From: DASRAU01 sp035638075
GTDB lineage: Bacteria; Acidobacteriota; Polarisedimenticolia; Gp22-AA2
Length of the DNA: 64,000 bases
NCBI GenBank assembly: GCA_035638075.1
Contig: DASRAU010000028.1
Span: forward strand, 1-64,000
Reading direction: 5' to 3'
In this document: positions 8,566-19,745 of the stretch, piece after piece
Numbering within the stretch: the stretch's first letter is position 1
How the letters are laid out: each line of letters opens with the position of its first letter
Position numbers and translations under genes: made by a program
Notes under the pieces: generated by a model
Told to the model about the DNA's origin: nothing
Seen by the model: only the letters and a program-made list of their open reading frames with translations
Databases searched by the model: none

Positions 8566-11217
8566 ATGACGTCGTCCGACGCTCCGGCCCCCGCCCTTCG
8601 TCGCCTTCCCCCGCTCCTCGCCTCCCTCGTCGCCGTGGTCCTCGCCGGCGCCACCCCACAGCCCGGCACCGGCGGATCCTCGCCCATCCGCGGCACCGGA
8701 GCCTGGACGGTGACCGGAACCACGCCGGAGAACAGGTGTGCCACCGGCGACTGCCGCGACGAGGAGGTCGTGCACCCGTTCCTGCTCGCCCACACCGACG
8801 CGCAGGCCGTGGTGACCGGGCCGGTGGCCCACACGGTCCTCCGCCAGGAATGGACCAACCCCAATCTCGTGGCGCTGGACGGCACCTACATCTTTCCGCT
8901 GCCGGACAACGCCGCCGTCACGGGGCTGACCCTGACGATCGGCTCGCGGCGCATCGAGGCCGAGATGCGCCGGCGCGAGGAGGCGCGGGCGGTCTACGAG
9001 CAGGCGCGCCGGGCCGGGCAGGTCGCCGCTCTGCTCGACCAGGAACGGCAGAACATCTTCGCGCAGCAGGTCGCCAACATCATGCCCGGCGAGCGCATCG
9101 ACATCACCATCGAGTTCGACCACGAGCTGCGCTGCGACGACGGGACGTGCGAATACATCCTGCCGACGGTGGTCGGCCCGCGCTTCGTGCCGGCGCGGCA
9201 GGGGGACCCCGGTCGCATCGCCCCGCCCGTCACACTCGGGACCGGTCACCGCCTGACCTTCACCCTGGATCTGGACGAGGGGATGCCGATTCACGATCTC
9301 GAGTCTCCGAGCCACACGATGGCGATCCAGGAGACCGGCTTCGGCCGCGCCAACGTGCGGCTCGCTGCGGAGGAGACCCGGCTCGACCGCGATGTGGTGG
9401 TCCGGTTCCGTCTCGGCGGCCGGGACGCGGAGTTCGGCGTGCTCGCCTTTCGCGGCGGCCGTTCCGCGCGCGCCGGCGGCGACGATGACAGGGCCGCGGA
9501 TGGCGCGTCCCCGGCGCGCGACGACGGCGCGGGCATCTTCACCCTCTTCCTCATGCCGCCGGTCATCGCGGAGTCGGAGGCGCAGGCGACGCCGCGCGAG
9601 CTGACCTTCGTCCTCGACTGCTCTGGCTCGATGACCGGCGAGCCGATCGAAGCCGCGAAAGAGGTCGTTCGCCGGTCGCTGCGCGCCGCGCGGGCCTCCG
9701 ACACGCTGCAGATCCTGCGCTTCTCGGACCAGGCGTCGGGGCTGTGGCCCGATCCGGTCGCGGTGACGCCGGCGAACGTCAAGCGCGCCCTGGAGTTCCT
9801 CGACACGCTGCACGGCGAAGGCGGGACCGAGATGCTCTCGGGGATCCGGGCCGCCCTCGATCGCCCGGCCGACCGGGAGCGGCTGCGCCTCGTGTCCCTC
9901 CTGACCGACGGCTACATCGGCAACGAGGCCGAGGTGCTGGCGGAGGTCCGGCGGGTGCTCGGCCCGGCGCGGCTCTTCGCCTTCGGCATCGGCTCGTCGG
10001 TCAACCGCTACCTGCTCGAGAACCTGGCGCAGGAGGGGCGCGGCACCGCCTCCTTTCTGGCGCGAGGCGAAGACCCGGAGCAGCTGGTGACGCGCTTCGT
10101 GAAGCGCATCAGCACCCCGGTCCTGACCGACCTGCGCCTGTCCTGGGAAGGGATCGACGTGGACGATCTCGAGCCGGCGCTGCCGCCGGATCTCTTCGCC
10201 GGCCAGCCGCTGGTGATCCATGGCCGCTACCGACGTCCCGGCGCCGGCGCTCTCGTGCTCGAGGGAGTGCAGCAGGGCGGACGCCGCCTGACGCTGCGCC
10301 GAACGGTGGCCCTCCCCGCATACGCCGAGGATCACGAGGCGCTCGCACGACTGTGGGCCCGGTCGCGCATCGATCGGCTGACGCGCGAATCCTACGGACG
10401 GCCGGGTCCGGACGCCATCGCCGCCATCACCGACCTGGCGCTCCGCTTCCGGCTGATGACCTCGTATACCTCGCTCGTCGCCGTCGACCACGTCGTCTCC
10501 AATCATGGCGGCGTGGCGCGCTCGCTCGACGTCCCGGTCGAGCTGCCGGCCGGCATGGATCCTGTCAACGCCGGCAGACCGCAGGAAGCCGCGATGAGGG
10601 TGATGGTCACGGGTCTGCCCCAGGCCAAGGTCCTGGGCCGCAACGCGGGCGGCGCGCCTCCCGGGGCGCCTGCCGCCGGCAGCGTCATCGACAAGATGAA
10701 GGAAGAAGCGCGCCGTCAGGCGGCGTCATCTCCGCCGGCGAATGCCACGCCGCCGCCGTCCCCGCGGACCGGGCGCGATCGCGCCGACCGCGCTCCATCC
10801 GACCGCGACCGGACGAACACCCGGCCGGTGCCTCCGATCGACCCGGCCGCGGAACCCGACGCCGTTTCGTTCGTCCTCATCCGCCTGGTCGAGGAGGACG
10901 GCACCACCCGCACCATCGAGTCGGATGGCGAGGCCTGGCTCGTCGCGCAGAAGCGCCGTACCCTCGTGCGCACGCTCTCAACCGAGGAGGTTCGCGCTTT
11001 GCGCAAGGCGCTCTACGAAGCCGGCGCGGAGCACTGGACCCATGGCGATGCGACCTTCGCGCGGGGCCGCGCGCGGCTCGTCGTTCTCCTGGGCGACAGC
11101 ACGACGCACAGCATCGAGGTTCCCTCCGGCGATCCGACCGTGGAAGCGATCGTCACGCTGCTGCGCGCTGCGACCCTCGACGCGATGCAGCTTCCCTCCG
11201 GCCCCGGCCGCCGCTGA
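8566..11217 (+). CDS. Exported VIT and von Willebrand factor A domain protein
   Basis: 883 aa, ATG after AGGAGG. A signal peptide at the N-terminus is followed by a VIT domain (about residues 75-215, with the LDGTYIFPLPDNAAVTG strand pair and an NIMPGERIDITIEF motif). A VWA domain comes next (about 345-520), with an intact MIDAS: D-C-S-G-S-M and the later GGTEM loop and LLTDG strand. Beyond ~640 is a Pro/Arg-rich linker and a ~110-residue C-terminal domain of unknown type. No sortase or PEP-CTERM signal is visible at the C-terminus. The shared ECF-type promoter pattern suggests it is a target of the divergent sigma factor. It may act in cell-surface adhesion or protein interaction, as inferred from the family. 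Confidence 0.88.
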   Translation: MTSSDAPAPALRRLPPLLASLVAVVLAGATPQPGTGGSSPIRGTGAWTVTGTTPENRCATGDCRDEEVVHPFLLAHTDAQAVVTGPVAHTVLRQEWTNPNLVALDGTYIFPLPDNAAVTGLTLTIGSRRIEAEMRRREEARAVYEQARRAGQVAALLDQERQNIFAQQVANIMPGERIDITIEFDHELRCDDGTCEYILPTVVGPRFVPARQGDPGRIAPPVTLGTGHRLTFTLDLDEGMPIHDLESPSHTMAIQETGFGRANVRLAAEETRLDRDVVVRFRLGGRDAEFGVLAFRGGRSARAGGDDDRAADGASPARDDGAGIFTLFLMPPVIAESEAQATPRELTFVLDCSGSMTGEPIEAAKEVVRRSLRAARASDTLQILRFSDQASGLWPDPVAVTPANVKRALEFLDTLHGEGGTEMLSGIRAALDRPADRERLRLVSLLTDGYIGNEAEVLAEVRRVLGPARLFAFGIGSSVNRYLLENLAQEGRGTASFLARGEDPEQLVTRFVKRISTPVLTDLRLSWEGIDVDDLEPALPPDLFAGQPLVIHGRYRRPGAGALVLEGVQQGGRRLTLRRTVALPAYAEDHEALARLWARSRIDRLTRESYGRPGPDAIAAITDLALRFRLMTSYTSLVAVDHVVSNHGGVARSLDVPVELPAGMDPVNAGRPQEAAMRVMVTGLPQAKVLGRNAGGAPPGAPAAGSVIDKMKEEARRQAASSPPANATPPPSPRTGRDRADRAPSDRDRTNTRPVPPIDPAAEPDAVSFVLIRLVEEDGTTRTIESDGEAWLVAQKRRTLVRTLSTEEVRALRKALYEAGAEHWTHGDATFARGRARLVVLLGDSTTHSIEVPSGDPTVEAIVTLLRAATLDAMQLPSGPGRR

Positions 11218-11244
11218 CCGGCCTCGAGGACGGGTGAAAGACAA

Positions 11245-11284
11245 CGGGCCCGGCCGGCTCCCCGAAAGGAGCCGGCCGGGCCCG
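11245..11284. terminator. Strong bidirectional hairpin terminator
   Basis: A perfect 17-bp inverted repeat (11245-11261 and 11268-11284) around the 6-nt loop CCGAAA lies between the convergent VIT-VWA and prolyl oligopeptidase genes. It is almost entirely G/C, and T-richness on either side is weak, so termination would depend mainly on stem stability. Confidence 0.8.
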
Positions 11285-11300
11285 CTTCACTTCATCCGAA

Positions 11301-11321
11301 GCGGCCGGCGCCGCCGGCCGC
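11301..11321. terminator. Second GC hairpin in the same convergent gap
   Basis: GCGGCCGGC-GCC-GCCGGCCGC forms a perfect 9-bp stem with a 3-nt loop. It is 16 nt beyond the first hairpin and 15 nt after the oligopeptidase stop codon (minus strand), so it probably backs up termination of that gene. Confidence 0.5.
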
Positions 11322-11336
11322 GCGAGCGCGGGGAGA

Positions 11337-13538
<2,202 letters not shown>

Positions 13539-13631
13539 CGTGGATCTCCTCGAGCCCCTGCGCGGGGCGGCTTCCGAAAGGTCTGAGCGGTCGAAAGGTG
13601 GATTATACGAAAGCCGGGCCGGGGAGGATGA

Positions 13632-13651
13632 CAGGGAGCCCGGGCTCCCTG
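13632..13651. promoter_or_regulatory. Perfect 20-nt palindrome upstream of the prolyl oligopeptidase gene
   Basis: CAGGGAGCCCGGGCTCCCTG is fully self-complementary. It lies about 95 nt upstream of the oligopeptidase start and 91 nt after the CreD-like stop (both minus strand). It could be an operator for a dimeric regulator, or part of the upstream terminator. No T-run follows. Confidence 0.4.
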
Positions 13652-13715
13652 CCGGCCGGCACCCCATGTGCCGATTCCTCCCCGGCCCGGAAACCGGCGG
13701 TGCGAGGGAATCCCG

Positions 13716-13733
13716 CCGGAATCTCCCTTCCGG
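13716..13733 (-). terminator. Possible terminator hairpin of the CreD-like gene
   Basis: CCGGAA and TTCCGG form a 6-bp stem around a 6-nt loop, starting 8 nt after the stop codon on the minus strand. There is no clear T-tract, so support is weak. Confidence 0.35.
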
Positions 13734-13741
13734 TCAGCCGT

Positions 13742-15007
13742 TCAGGAGGCCGTCGGCCGGAGCCCGGGAGCCGCCACTCCGGTCTTGAACACCTGGTTCC
13801 AGTCCACCCGCGCGGTGGCCTGCATCAGGACGAACAGGGTCAAAACGGACCCGACGGTCACGGTCAGCCCCGAGTAGCCCTCGAAGAAGAACGCGTACGA
13901 GAAGAGGACGAGGAAGACGAGCTGCGCCGCTCCGGCCCGCCACAGCGCGAAGCTCATCCCGGCCACCTTGGCGAGATAGGTCACGACCAGGACCACGCTC
14001 ACCGCGGCCGAGATCAGGAAGGACACGTGGATGTCGAGGTGATCGACCAGGTACGCGAGCAGGAGATGGAACGAGAAGAAGCCGGCCGACAGGAAGAAGT
14101 AGTGCATCGGGTGCAGGCTCTCGCCGCTGAGGATCCCGAGGACCATGAGGACGGTCACGAAGAACAACAGCGACACCGGCGCGAAGAAGATGATGCGCGA
14201 GGCCACCGGCCCCGGGTTGAGGCGGTTCGGGAGATCGATGCCGATGTGCTGCCCGGTCACGAGATTGTCGAACTTCCAGTCGAGGAACCACCCTTCCTTC
14301 TCCCGTGACTTCTGCGAAGGGCTGATGCTGCCGGCGGGGAAATCGATCCCGTCGCAATCCGTCGTCATGCGCGCCTCGAAGTCGTGCACCTGCGCCACCC
14401 CGTCCTTCGCGAAGGCGTAGGTCCAGGTCCCCAGTCCGCGCGACTTGTAGGAGACCTCGAGCGGCACTTCGCCGCCGGGCGCCAGCGTGACGCGCGCACT
14501 CAGGCCGCGCTCCGGGTCGGTCAGTGCCACGTCGTGGCCGTCGAGCTTCAGCACGAACGCGTCGTACAGCGCATCGCGGCTCGGGAAATCGAAGCGCACC
14601 GACACGTCCTCTTCCGTCGGGGAGGTGTTGCGCAGGAGGTACCGGCCGGAGAACGTGATGCCGTAGGTGTCGTACCAGAGCAGCCCCTTGCGGCGCTGGT
14701 CGAGATCGAGGGCGGCGTCGATGCGGCTCGAAACGATCGGGATTGGCAGGCGGTCGACGACCGTCCTCGAGACCATCCCGGCATCGGGCTTGTCCCGATC
14801 GGCCGGCTCCGTGACCACCCGGGACCGCTCGTACCAGGCGGACGGCGCCACCTGCCGGTGCGTCCCGCCCCAGATCTGCTCGACTTCGCGGGCCAGCCGC
14901 TGGTCCGAGGCTCCCGTGCGGATGGCCACCGAGCCGCCCAGGATGAACCAGGCGACTCCGCTGCCGACGATGATGAGACCGATGGCGATCAGGCGCTGGA
15001 CGGTCAT
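13742..15007 (-). CDS. CreD-like inner membrane protein
   Basis: 421 aa, ATG at 15007 with GAGGAG upstream. One N-terminal membrane helix (about residues 6-25) is followed by a ~260-residue periplasmic domain. This has the Y-D-T-x-G-I-x-F-S-G-R-Y strand typical of CreD (inner-membrane protein family PF06123) and a DFEARMTTDCDGIDFPAGS segment. Five or six helices make up the C-terminal part, including the conserved HPMHYFFLSAGFFSFHLLLAYLVDH-like first pair. E. coli CreD is about 450 aa. No creBC genes are next to it. The next gene downstream on the same strand is the oligopeptidase, 203 nt away. The biochemical role of the family is unsettled (envelope stress/colicin tolerance). Confidence 0.7.
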   Translation of the reverse strand: MTVQRLIAIGLIIVGSGVAWFILGGSVAIRTGASDQRLAREVEQIWGGTHRQVAPSAWYERSRVVTEPADRDKPDAGMVSRTVVDRLPIPIVSSRIDAALDLDQRRKGLLWYDTYGITFSGRYLLRNTSPTEEDVSVRFDFPSRDALYDAFVLKLDGHDVALTDPERGLSARVTLAPGGEVPLEVSYKSRGLGTWTYAFAKDGVAQVHDFEARMTTDCDGIDFPAGSISPSQKSREKEGWFLDWKFDNLVTGQHIGIDLPNRLNPGPVASRIIFFAPVSLLFFVTVLMVLGILSGESLHPMHYFFLSAGFFSFHLLLAYLVDHLDIHVSFLISAAVSVVLVVTYLAKVAGMSFALWRAGAAQLVFLVLFSYAFFFEGYSGLTVTVGSVLTLFVLMQATARVDWNQVFKTGVAAPGLRPTAS

Positions 15008-15158
15008 GAACGCTTTCTCCTCGCAGGGCCGCCGCCCCGGAGTGGGGCGACGGACTCGACGCCGAAGGTGCCGCACGCCCGGAGAAAAGACCTGAGCCTT
15101 CGGTGAGCAGTCGGTGAGGAGGGGTTGAGCGCCGCGGATCGTCCCGTGGACGGGACGG

Positions 15159-16532
15159 TCAGCGGGGGCGGCGGGTCAGGCCGTAGGCGAGGCCCGCCCC
15201 GAAGAACAGTCCCTCGAGGCCGGCCGAGAGGCCCCGGGTCAGCGGGCCGGCTTCCGCCTCACCGAGGAGGCGGGCCATCGGGGTCAGTCCGACCTGGGAT
15301 CCCCGGTAGGCGTCGGCCAGCAGATTCAGGCTGGTCCCGATGAGGTTCCCCCCGGCGCGGATGACCAGGACGCCGGCCAGCGCGCAGCACACCCCGGTCG
15401 CCAGCGCGACCGCGAAGCGCCGGGCGCCGCGCGGGGTCGCCATGCCGCCGCCGAAAGGACGCGGGGTGGCCAGCGCGTACCCGAGCCCGGCGGCCGCGCC
15501 GAGGGCCAGCCCTTCCGGTCCACCCGCGAGCCTCGGGACGTCCTGGCCGAAGAGCTGCGTCAGGAGGCTTCTCGCCAGCAGGTGCAGCACCGCTCCCGTG
15601 AGTCCGCCGCCGAGCGCGCCGCACAGGACCAGGGCGGGGCCGCGCAGTGAGCGGGCAATCGCCTCCGCGAACGCGAGTCCGGCCCCGACACCCATGGCGC
15701 CGAGACCGCCGATGAGGACACCCGCTCCCCCGAGCATCAGCGCCAGCTCGGGCGCCGCTCCAGGGGAGGTGCCGAGACGGAGCACGCACCCGCCCAGGAC
15801 ACCAGCGATCCCGCCGGCCACCGCGCCGCCGAACACCGCCGAGCCGAGCCTCCGGCCGGCGAGACGGGCCCCGCGCCGGAGGCGAAAGCCGACGAGAAAC
15901 AGCACCGCCTTCGCCCACCCGGGCCGACCGAACAGCGGCACCTCGCCGGCGCCCGGAAAAGCCCAGCGCGCCTCGCGCATCCAGGCGCGCGCCTCCGCGA
16001 TCCCATTGGCCGCCGCCGCTCCTTCCCGGCGTTCGATCCGGCGGAGCGCCTCATCGGTCCCGAGCGCATGCAGCGCCTCCGCCGCCTCGAGCCGACCTTC
16101 GCTGTCACCCGCGAGCAGCTGTTCCATCACCGGCTCGAACGGATCGCCCGCCGCGGCGATCGCTGCAGCGACCGGCGCCGGCGCACCGACGGGCGCCGGC
16201 GGCAGGGCGTCGTTCTCGACGATGACGCCCGGGTGGACGAAGCGGTAGCCGTGGCGCGAGACGGTGCGGATGAAGACCGGCTCGCGCGCCGCGTCGCCGA
16301 GGGCCCGGCGCAGCGTGCGGATCGCCTGGCTGAGCGCACCGTCGGAGACGACGACGTCGCTCCAGACGGCCTCGAGGATCTCGTCGCGCGTGACCGCGCG
16401 GTGCCGCTCTTCGAGCAGCAGCACCAGCAGGTCGAAGTAGCGCGGGATGAGCGGGACCTCGACCCCGCCGCGCCTCACGATCCTCTCGGCGGGCGAGACC
16501 GTGAACTCCTCGAACCGGAAGCGCGGCGCCAT
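15159..16532 (-). CDS. Winged-helix (OmpR/CadC-type) DNA-binding protein with large C-terminal membrane domain
   Basis: 457 aa. Residues ~4-100 form a Trans_reg_C winged helix: FEEFTVSPAERIVRRGG, LIPRYFDLLVLLLEER and the recognition-helix/wing segment SQAIRTLRRALGD...RTVSRHGYRFV. A helical linker follows, and from about residue 195 the protein is a Gly/Ala-rich set of roughly eight membrane segments. There is no receiver domain, so this resembles CadC/ToxR-type one-component membrane regulators but with many helices instead of one. The ATG at 16532 lacks a Shine-Dalgarno sequence and sits 9 nt after a TATAAT box, suggesting leaderless expression. Ligand and targets are unknown. Confidence 0.8.
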   Translation of the reverse strand: MAPRFRFEEFTVSPAERIVRRGGVEVPLIPRYFDLLVLLLEERHRAVTRDEILEAVWSDVVVSDGALSQAIRTLRRALGDAAREPVFIRTVSRHGYRFVHPGVIVENDALPPAPVGAPAPVAAAIAAAGDPFEPVMEQLLAGDSEGRLEAAEALHALGTDEALRRIERREGAAAANGIAEARAWMREARWAFPGAGEVPLFGRPGWAKAVLFLVGFRLRRGARLAGRRLGSAVFGGAVAGGIAGVLGGCVLRLGTSPGAAPELALMLGGAGVLIGGLGAMGVGAGLAFAEAIARSLRGPALVLCGALGGGLTGAVLHLLARSLLTQLFGQDVPRLAGGPEGLALGAAAGLGYALATPRPFGGGMATPRGARRFAVALATGVCCALAGVLVIRAGGNLIGTSLNLLADAYRGSQVGLTPMARLLGEAEAGPLTRGLSAGLEGLFFGAGLAYGLTRRPR

Positions 16533-16541
16533 GGGAACGGG

Positions 16542-16547
16542 ATTATA
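16542..16547 (-). promoter_or_regulatory. TATAAT -10 box for a leaderless transcript
   Basis: TATAAT on the minus strand ends 9 nt before the ATG at 16532, so transcription would begin at or within a few nt of the start codon. No convincing -35 element was seen; that region overlaps the stop codon end of the upstream gene. Confidence 0.5.
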
Positions 16548-16561
16548 GGAGCCCGCCGGAT

Positions 16562-19500
16562 CTAGCTCTTCTGGCGCGCCTTCCAGGCCTCTTCGGTGAG
16601 CGGGGTGATGGCCTCGAGCTTCTTCGACCCGAGCTGCTGGTTCAGCGGCGGGACGTCCTTCGCCACCGCCGCTTCGTACTTCGCGCGGGCCGCCTCGAGA
16701 TCCTTCCCGAGCGTCTCCATGCGGGTGACCTGGGAGGCGGTCGGCTTCCCCTCGAAGAGGACCACCGCGCCGTAGAGGGCGCCGAGCTCCTCGCGCAGCT
16801 TCTCCTCGCCGCTGACGACCTCGCCTTCCTTGACGGAGACGAGAGCGCGGCGCTGGTCCTCCATCCCCGCCTGGAGGGTTTCGAGCCGCTTGCGCAGGGC
16901 GTCGTTCGCCGGCAGGCCCGCGGCGCGCGCCCCGGCCTGGTCGCGCACGTCGGTGATCGAATCGACGACGCGCGTCATCTGCGCCAGCATGCCGTAGAGC
17001 CTCAGCCCCATCTCCTCCTGCGCCTTGCGGTCCGCGTCGGAGTATTTGCTGCGCGGGTCGTGCACCAGGCTGAGCTGGGTCGTGTAGGTGTCCTTCCCCT
17101 TGATCATCTTGACGTTGTACTGGCCGGCGGGCACGCGCGGGCCCGTGAGGGCGAACGGCACGATCTGGGTCGCCGGCGGGAACTTCGGCGGCGGCAGACG
17201 CATCGGCCACGCCACCCGGTTGAGCCCCTTGCGCTTCCCGCCCGGCAGCGTCGTGATGACGTTGCCCGACGCGTCGGAGATCTCCAGCTTGAGGTCGCCG
17301 ACGATGTGCCGCTTCTTGAGGTAGTAGACGATCGACGCGGCCTCCTGCGGCACGTCCCCGGTGAACTCGCCGTCGCCGAACATGTTGAAGTCGGTGGAGG
17401 AAAGCGGCATCACGGCGGGGCGCGTCGGCAGGAACGCCACGTCGGACGCGAGCACCTGGGGCGTCAGGGCGCGCAGCGGCGTGATGTCATCCACGATGTA
17501 GAGGCTCCGCCCGTGCGTCGCGAGGATGAGGTCGTGCTCGCGCGGGTGGATGGCGATGTCGCGCACCGACACCACGTCCGGCAGCCCCGACTTGAACTGG
17601 GCCCAGCGAGCGCCGCCGTCGAGGCTGGCCCAGAGCCCCATCTCGGTGCCGGCGAACAGGAGCGACGGGTTCACCGGGTCCTCGCGCACGATGTGCGCGT
17701 AGCCGCGCATGCCCTCACCGGCCAGCGCCTGCCACGTCTTCCCATAGTCCTTCGTGCGGTAGACGTAGGTCTTCATGTCGCCGGTCATGTGACCGTCGAA
17801 CGTGGCGTAGGCCGTCCCCTCGTCGAAGCTCGAGGCCTCGATCGACGACACCCACGTCTTCTTCGGCAGACCGGGGATGCCCGCCACGACGTTCGCCCAG
17901 GTCTTGCCGCCGTCGCGCGTCACCTGCAGGTTCCCGTCGTCGGTGCCGACGTAGATGAGGTCCTTGCTCTTCGGCGACGTGGCGATGGCGAAAATCGTGC
18001 AATGGTTCTCGGCCGTCGAGTCGTCGGGGGTGAGGCCGCCCGACTCGTCCTGCTTCAGCCGTGCCGGATCGTTCGTCGTCAGGTCCGGCGACAACCGCTC
18101 CCACGAGGCGCCCTTGTCGGGGGACTTGAAGAGGAACTGCGAGCCGGTGAACAGCACTCCGGGTTCGGCCCGGCTGGAATGAATCGGCGTATTCCAGTTG
18201 AAGCGGTACTTCGCCTCCCCCGACTTCGGGCTGGGCTTGATGTCGCGGATCTCCCCCGTCGACTTGCGGATCTGGAAGGCCCAGCCGCCCTGGCACTCGG
18301 CGTACCAGAAGTCGTCGTCCTTCGCGTCGGGGACCGCCCAGAAGCCGTCGCAGAACAAAGCCGACGTCCAGTCGCGCGCCTGGATGCCGCCCGACTTGCG
18401 CGACGGGCCGTACCAGGAGGCGTTGTCCTGCAGCCCGCCGTAGACGTTGTACGGCCAGGCCATGTCGTAGGCCACGTGGTAGAACTGCCCCACCGGCAGG
18501 TCCTCGACGAAGCGCCAGTGGAAGCCGCGGTCCCACGACTGGTACAGCCCGCCGTCGGTCCCGATCATGATGTTGTCCGGGTGGCGCGGATCGATCCAGA
18601 TGTCGTGCGTGTCGCCGTGGTACGTGCCGCGCAGCGGGCTGAACGTTTTCCCGCCGTCCTCGCTGATGGAAGCGCTGAACCCCATCTTGTAGAGGCGGGT
18701 GGCATCGAGGGGATCGACCGCGAGGCGGGCGAAGTAGAACGGCCGGCCGGTGACGGCGCGCGGCGACGCCTGCTTCTTCCACGACACCCCGGTGTCGTCG
18801 GAGCGGTACAGGGCGGTGGCGTCCTTCGCCTCGACCACGGCGAAGACGACGTTCGGCCGCGACGGGGCGACCGCGAGGGCGATGCGCCCGAGGTCGGCCT
18901 TCGGCAGCCCCTCCTGCGACTTCTTCCAGGTGGTGCCGCCGTCGGTGGACTTGTAGAGCCCGCTTCCGGGTCCGCCCGAGGTGAAGTAGTACGCCAGCCG
19001 CCGGTACTGCCACATGCCGGCATAGAGGATGTTCCCGTCGTTCGGGTCCATCGCCAGGTCGCCGCAGCCGGTGTCCTTGTCCACATAGAGGACCTTTTCC
19101 CAGGTCTTCCCGGCATCCTTCGTGCGGAAGACGCCACGCTCTTCGTTCGCATCGAACGCGTGGCCGGTGGCGCAGACGAAGACGGTGTTGGAGTCGTTCG
19201 GGTCGATGAGGATGCGGGCGATCCGCTCGGTGTCCTTGAGCCCGACCGCCTCCCAGTTGTCGCCGCCGTCGCCGGAGCGGTAGACGCCGTCGCCGACCGA
19301 GACGCTGTTGCGCAGCCAGGTCTCGCCCGTGCCGACCCAGACGATCTTCGGGTCCTTCCGATCGATGACGAGCGCGCCGATGGAGGGGTTGTACTTGTCG
19401 AAGATCGGCTTGAACTCGAGGCCGCCGTCCACCGACTTCCAGACACCGCCCGAGGCGGCGCCGGCGTAGATGGTCAGCCGGTCCCCCATCACCGCGTCGA

Positions 19501-19741
19501 CGGCGGAGATGCGCCCGCTCATCGCCGCCGGCCCGATCGAACGGGCGGTCAGCCCGCCGAACGTGTCTTCGTCGAACGTGACCTCGTCCGCCGCCAAGGC
19601 GCCCGGCGCCGCCGCCACGAGGAGCACGGCGAACGCCAATGCGACACGCGACCATCCGGACAACATCCGTCCGGAAAGGATTGCTCCGGACAGCCCGCTC
19701 CCCCCGGGAGCCACCCGCTCCCCCGCCCCCCGGCTCGTCAT
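16562..19741 (-). CDS. Exported BNR/VPS10-like beta-propeller protein (sialidase-fold repeats)
   Basis: 1059 aa. A signal peptide (core VALAFAVLLVAAAPGALA) is preceded by ~25 hydrophilic residues if translation starts at 19741. An internal ATG at 19666 would give a standard signal peptide but has no ribosome site, while 19741 has GCAGGA, so I kept the longer form. Repeated Asp-box motifs (S-x-D-x-G-x-x-W, for example SGDGGDNW, TKDAGKTW, STDGGTTW, TRDGGKTW) fill residues ~55-720, as in the VPS10/sortilin-like propellers of Acidobacteriota. The C-terminal ~250 residues hold a beta-sandwich part and a helical coiled-coil-like tail. It may be a glycan- or protein-binding propeller; catalytic activity is not shown. 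It starts 4 nt after the LolA-like gene stop, so the two are co-transcribed. Confidence 0.85.
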   Translation of the reverse strand: MTSRGAGERVAPGGSGLSGAILSGRMLSGWSRVALAFAVLLVAAAPGALAADEVTFDEDTFGGLTARSIGPAAMSGRISAVDAVMGDRLTIYAGAASGGVWKSVDGGLEFKPIFDKYNPSIGALVIDRKDPKIVWVGTGETWLRNSVSVGDGVYRSGDGGDNWEAVGLKDTERIARILIDPNDSNTVFVCATGHAFDANEERGVFRTKDAGKTWEKVLYVDKDTGCGDLAMDPNDGNILYAGMWQYRRLAYYFTSGGPGSGLYKSTDGGTTWKKSQEGLPKADLGRIALAVAPSRPNVVFAVVEAKDATALYRSDDTGVSWKKQASPRAVTGRPFYFARLAVDPLDATRLYKMGFSASISEDGGKTFSPLRGTYHGDTHDIWIDPRHPDNIMIGTDGGLYQSWDRGFHWRFVEDLPVGQFYHVAYDMAWPYNVYGGLQDNASWYGPSRKSGGIQARDWTSALFCDGFWAVPDAKDDDFWYAECQGGWAFQIRKSTGEIRDIKPSPKSGEAKYRFNWNTPIHSSRAEPGVLFTGSQFLFKSPDKGASWERLSPDLTTNDPARLKQDESGGLTPDDSTAENHCTIFAIATSPKSKDLIYVGTDDGNLQVTRDGGKTWANVVAGIPGLPKKTWVSSIEASSFDEGTAYATFDGHMTGDMKTYVYRTKDYGKTWQALAGEGMRGYAHIVREDPVNPSLLFAGTEMGLWASLDGGARWAQFKSGLPDVVSVRDIAIHPREHDLILATHGRSLYIVDDITPLRALTPQVLASDVAFLPTRPAVMPLSSTDFNMFGDGEFTGDVPQEAASIVYYLKKRHIVGDLKLEISDASGNVITTLPGGKRKGLNRVAWPMRLPPPKFPPATQIVPFALTGPRVPAGQYNVKMIKGKDTYTTQLSLVHDPRSKYSDADRKAQEEMGLRLYGMLAQMTRVVDSITDVRDQAGARAAGLPANDALRKRLETLQAGMEDQRRALVSVKEGEVVSGEEKLREELGALYGAVVLFEGKPTASQVTRMETLGKDLEAARAKYEAAVAKDVPPLNQQLGSKKLEAITPLTEEAWKARQKS

Positions 19742-19745
19742 GGAG

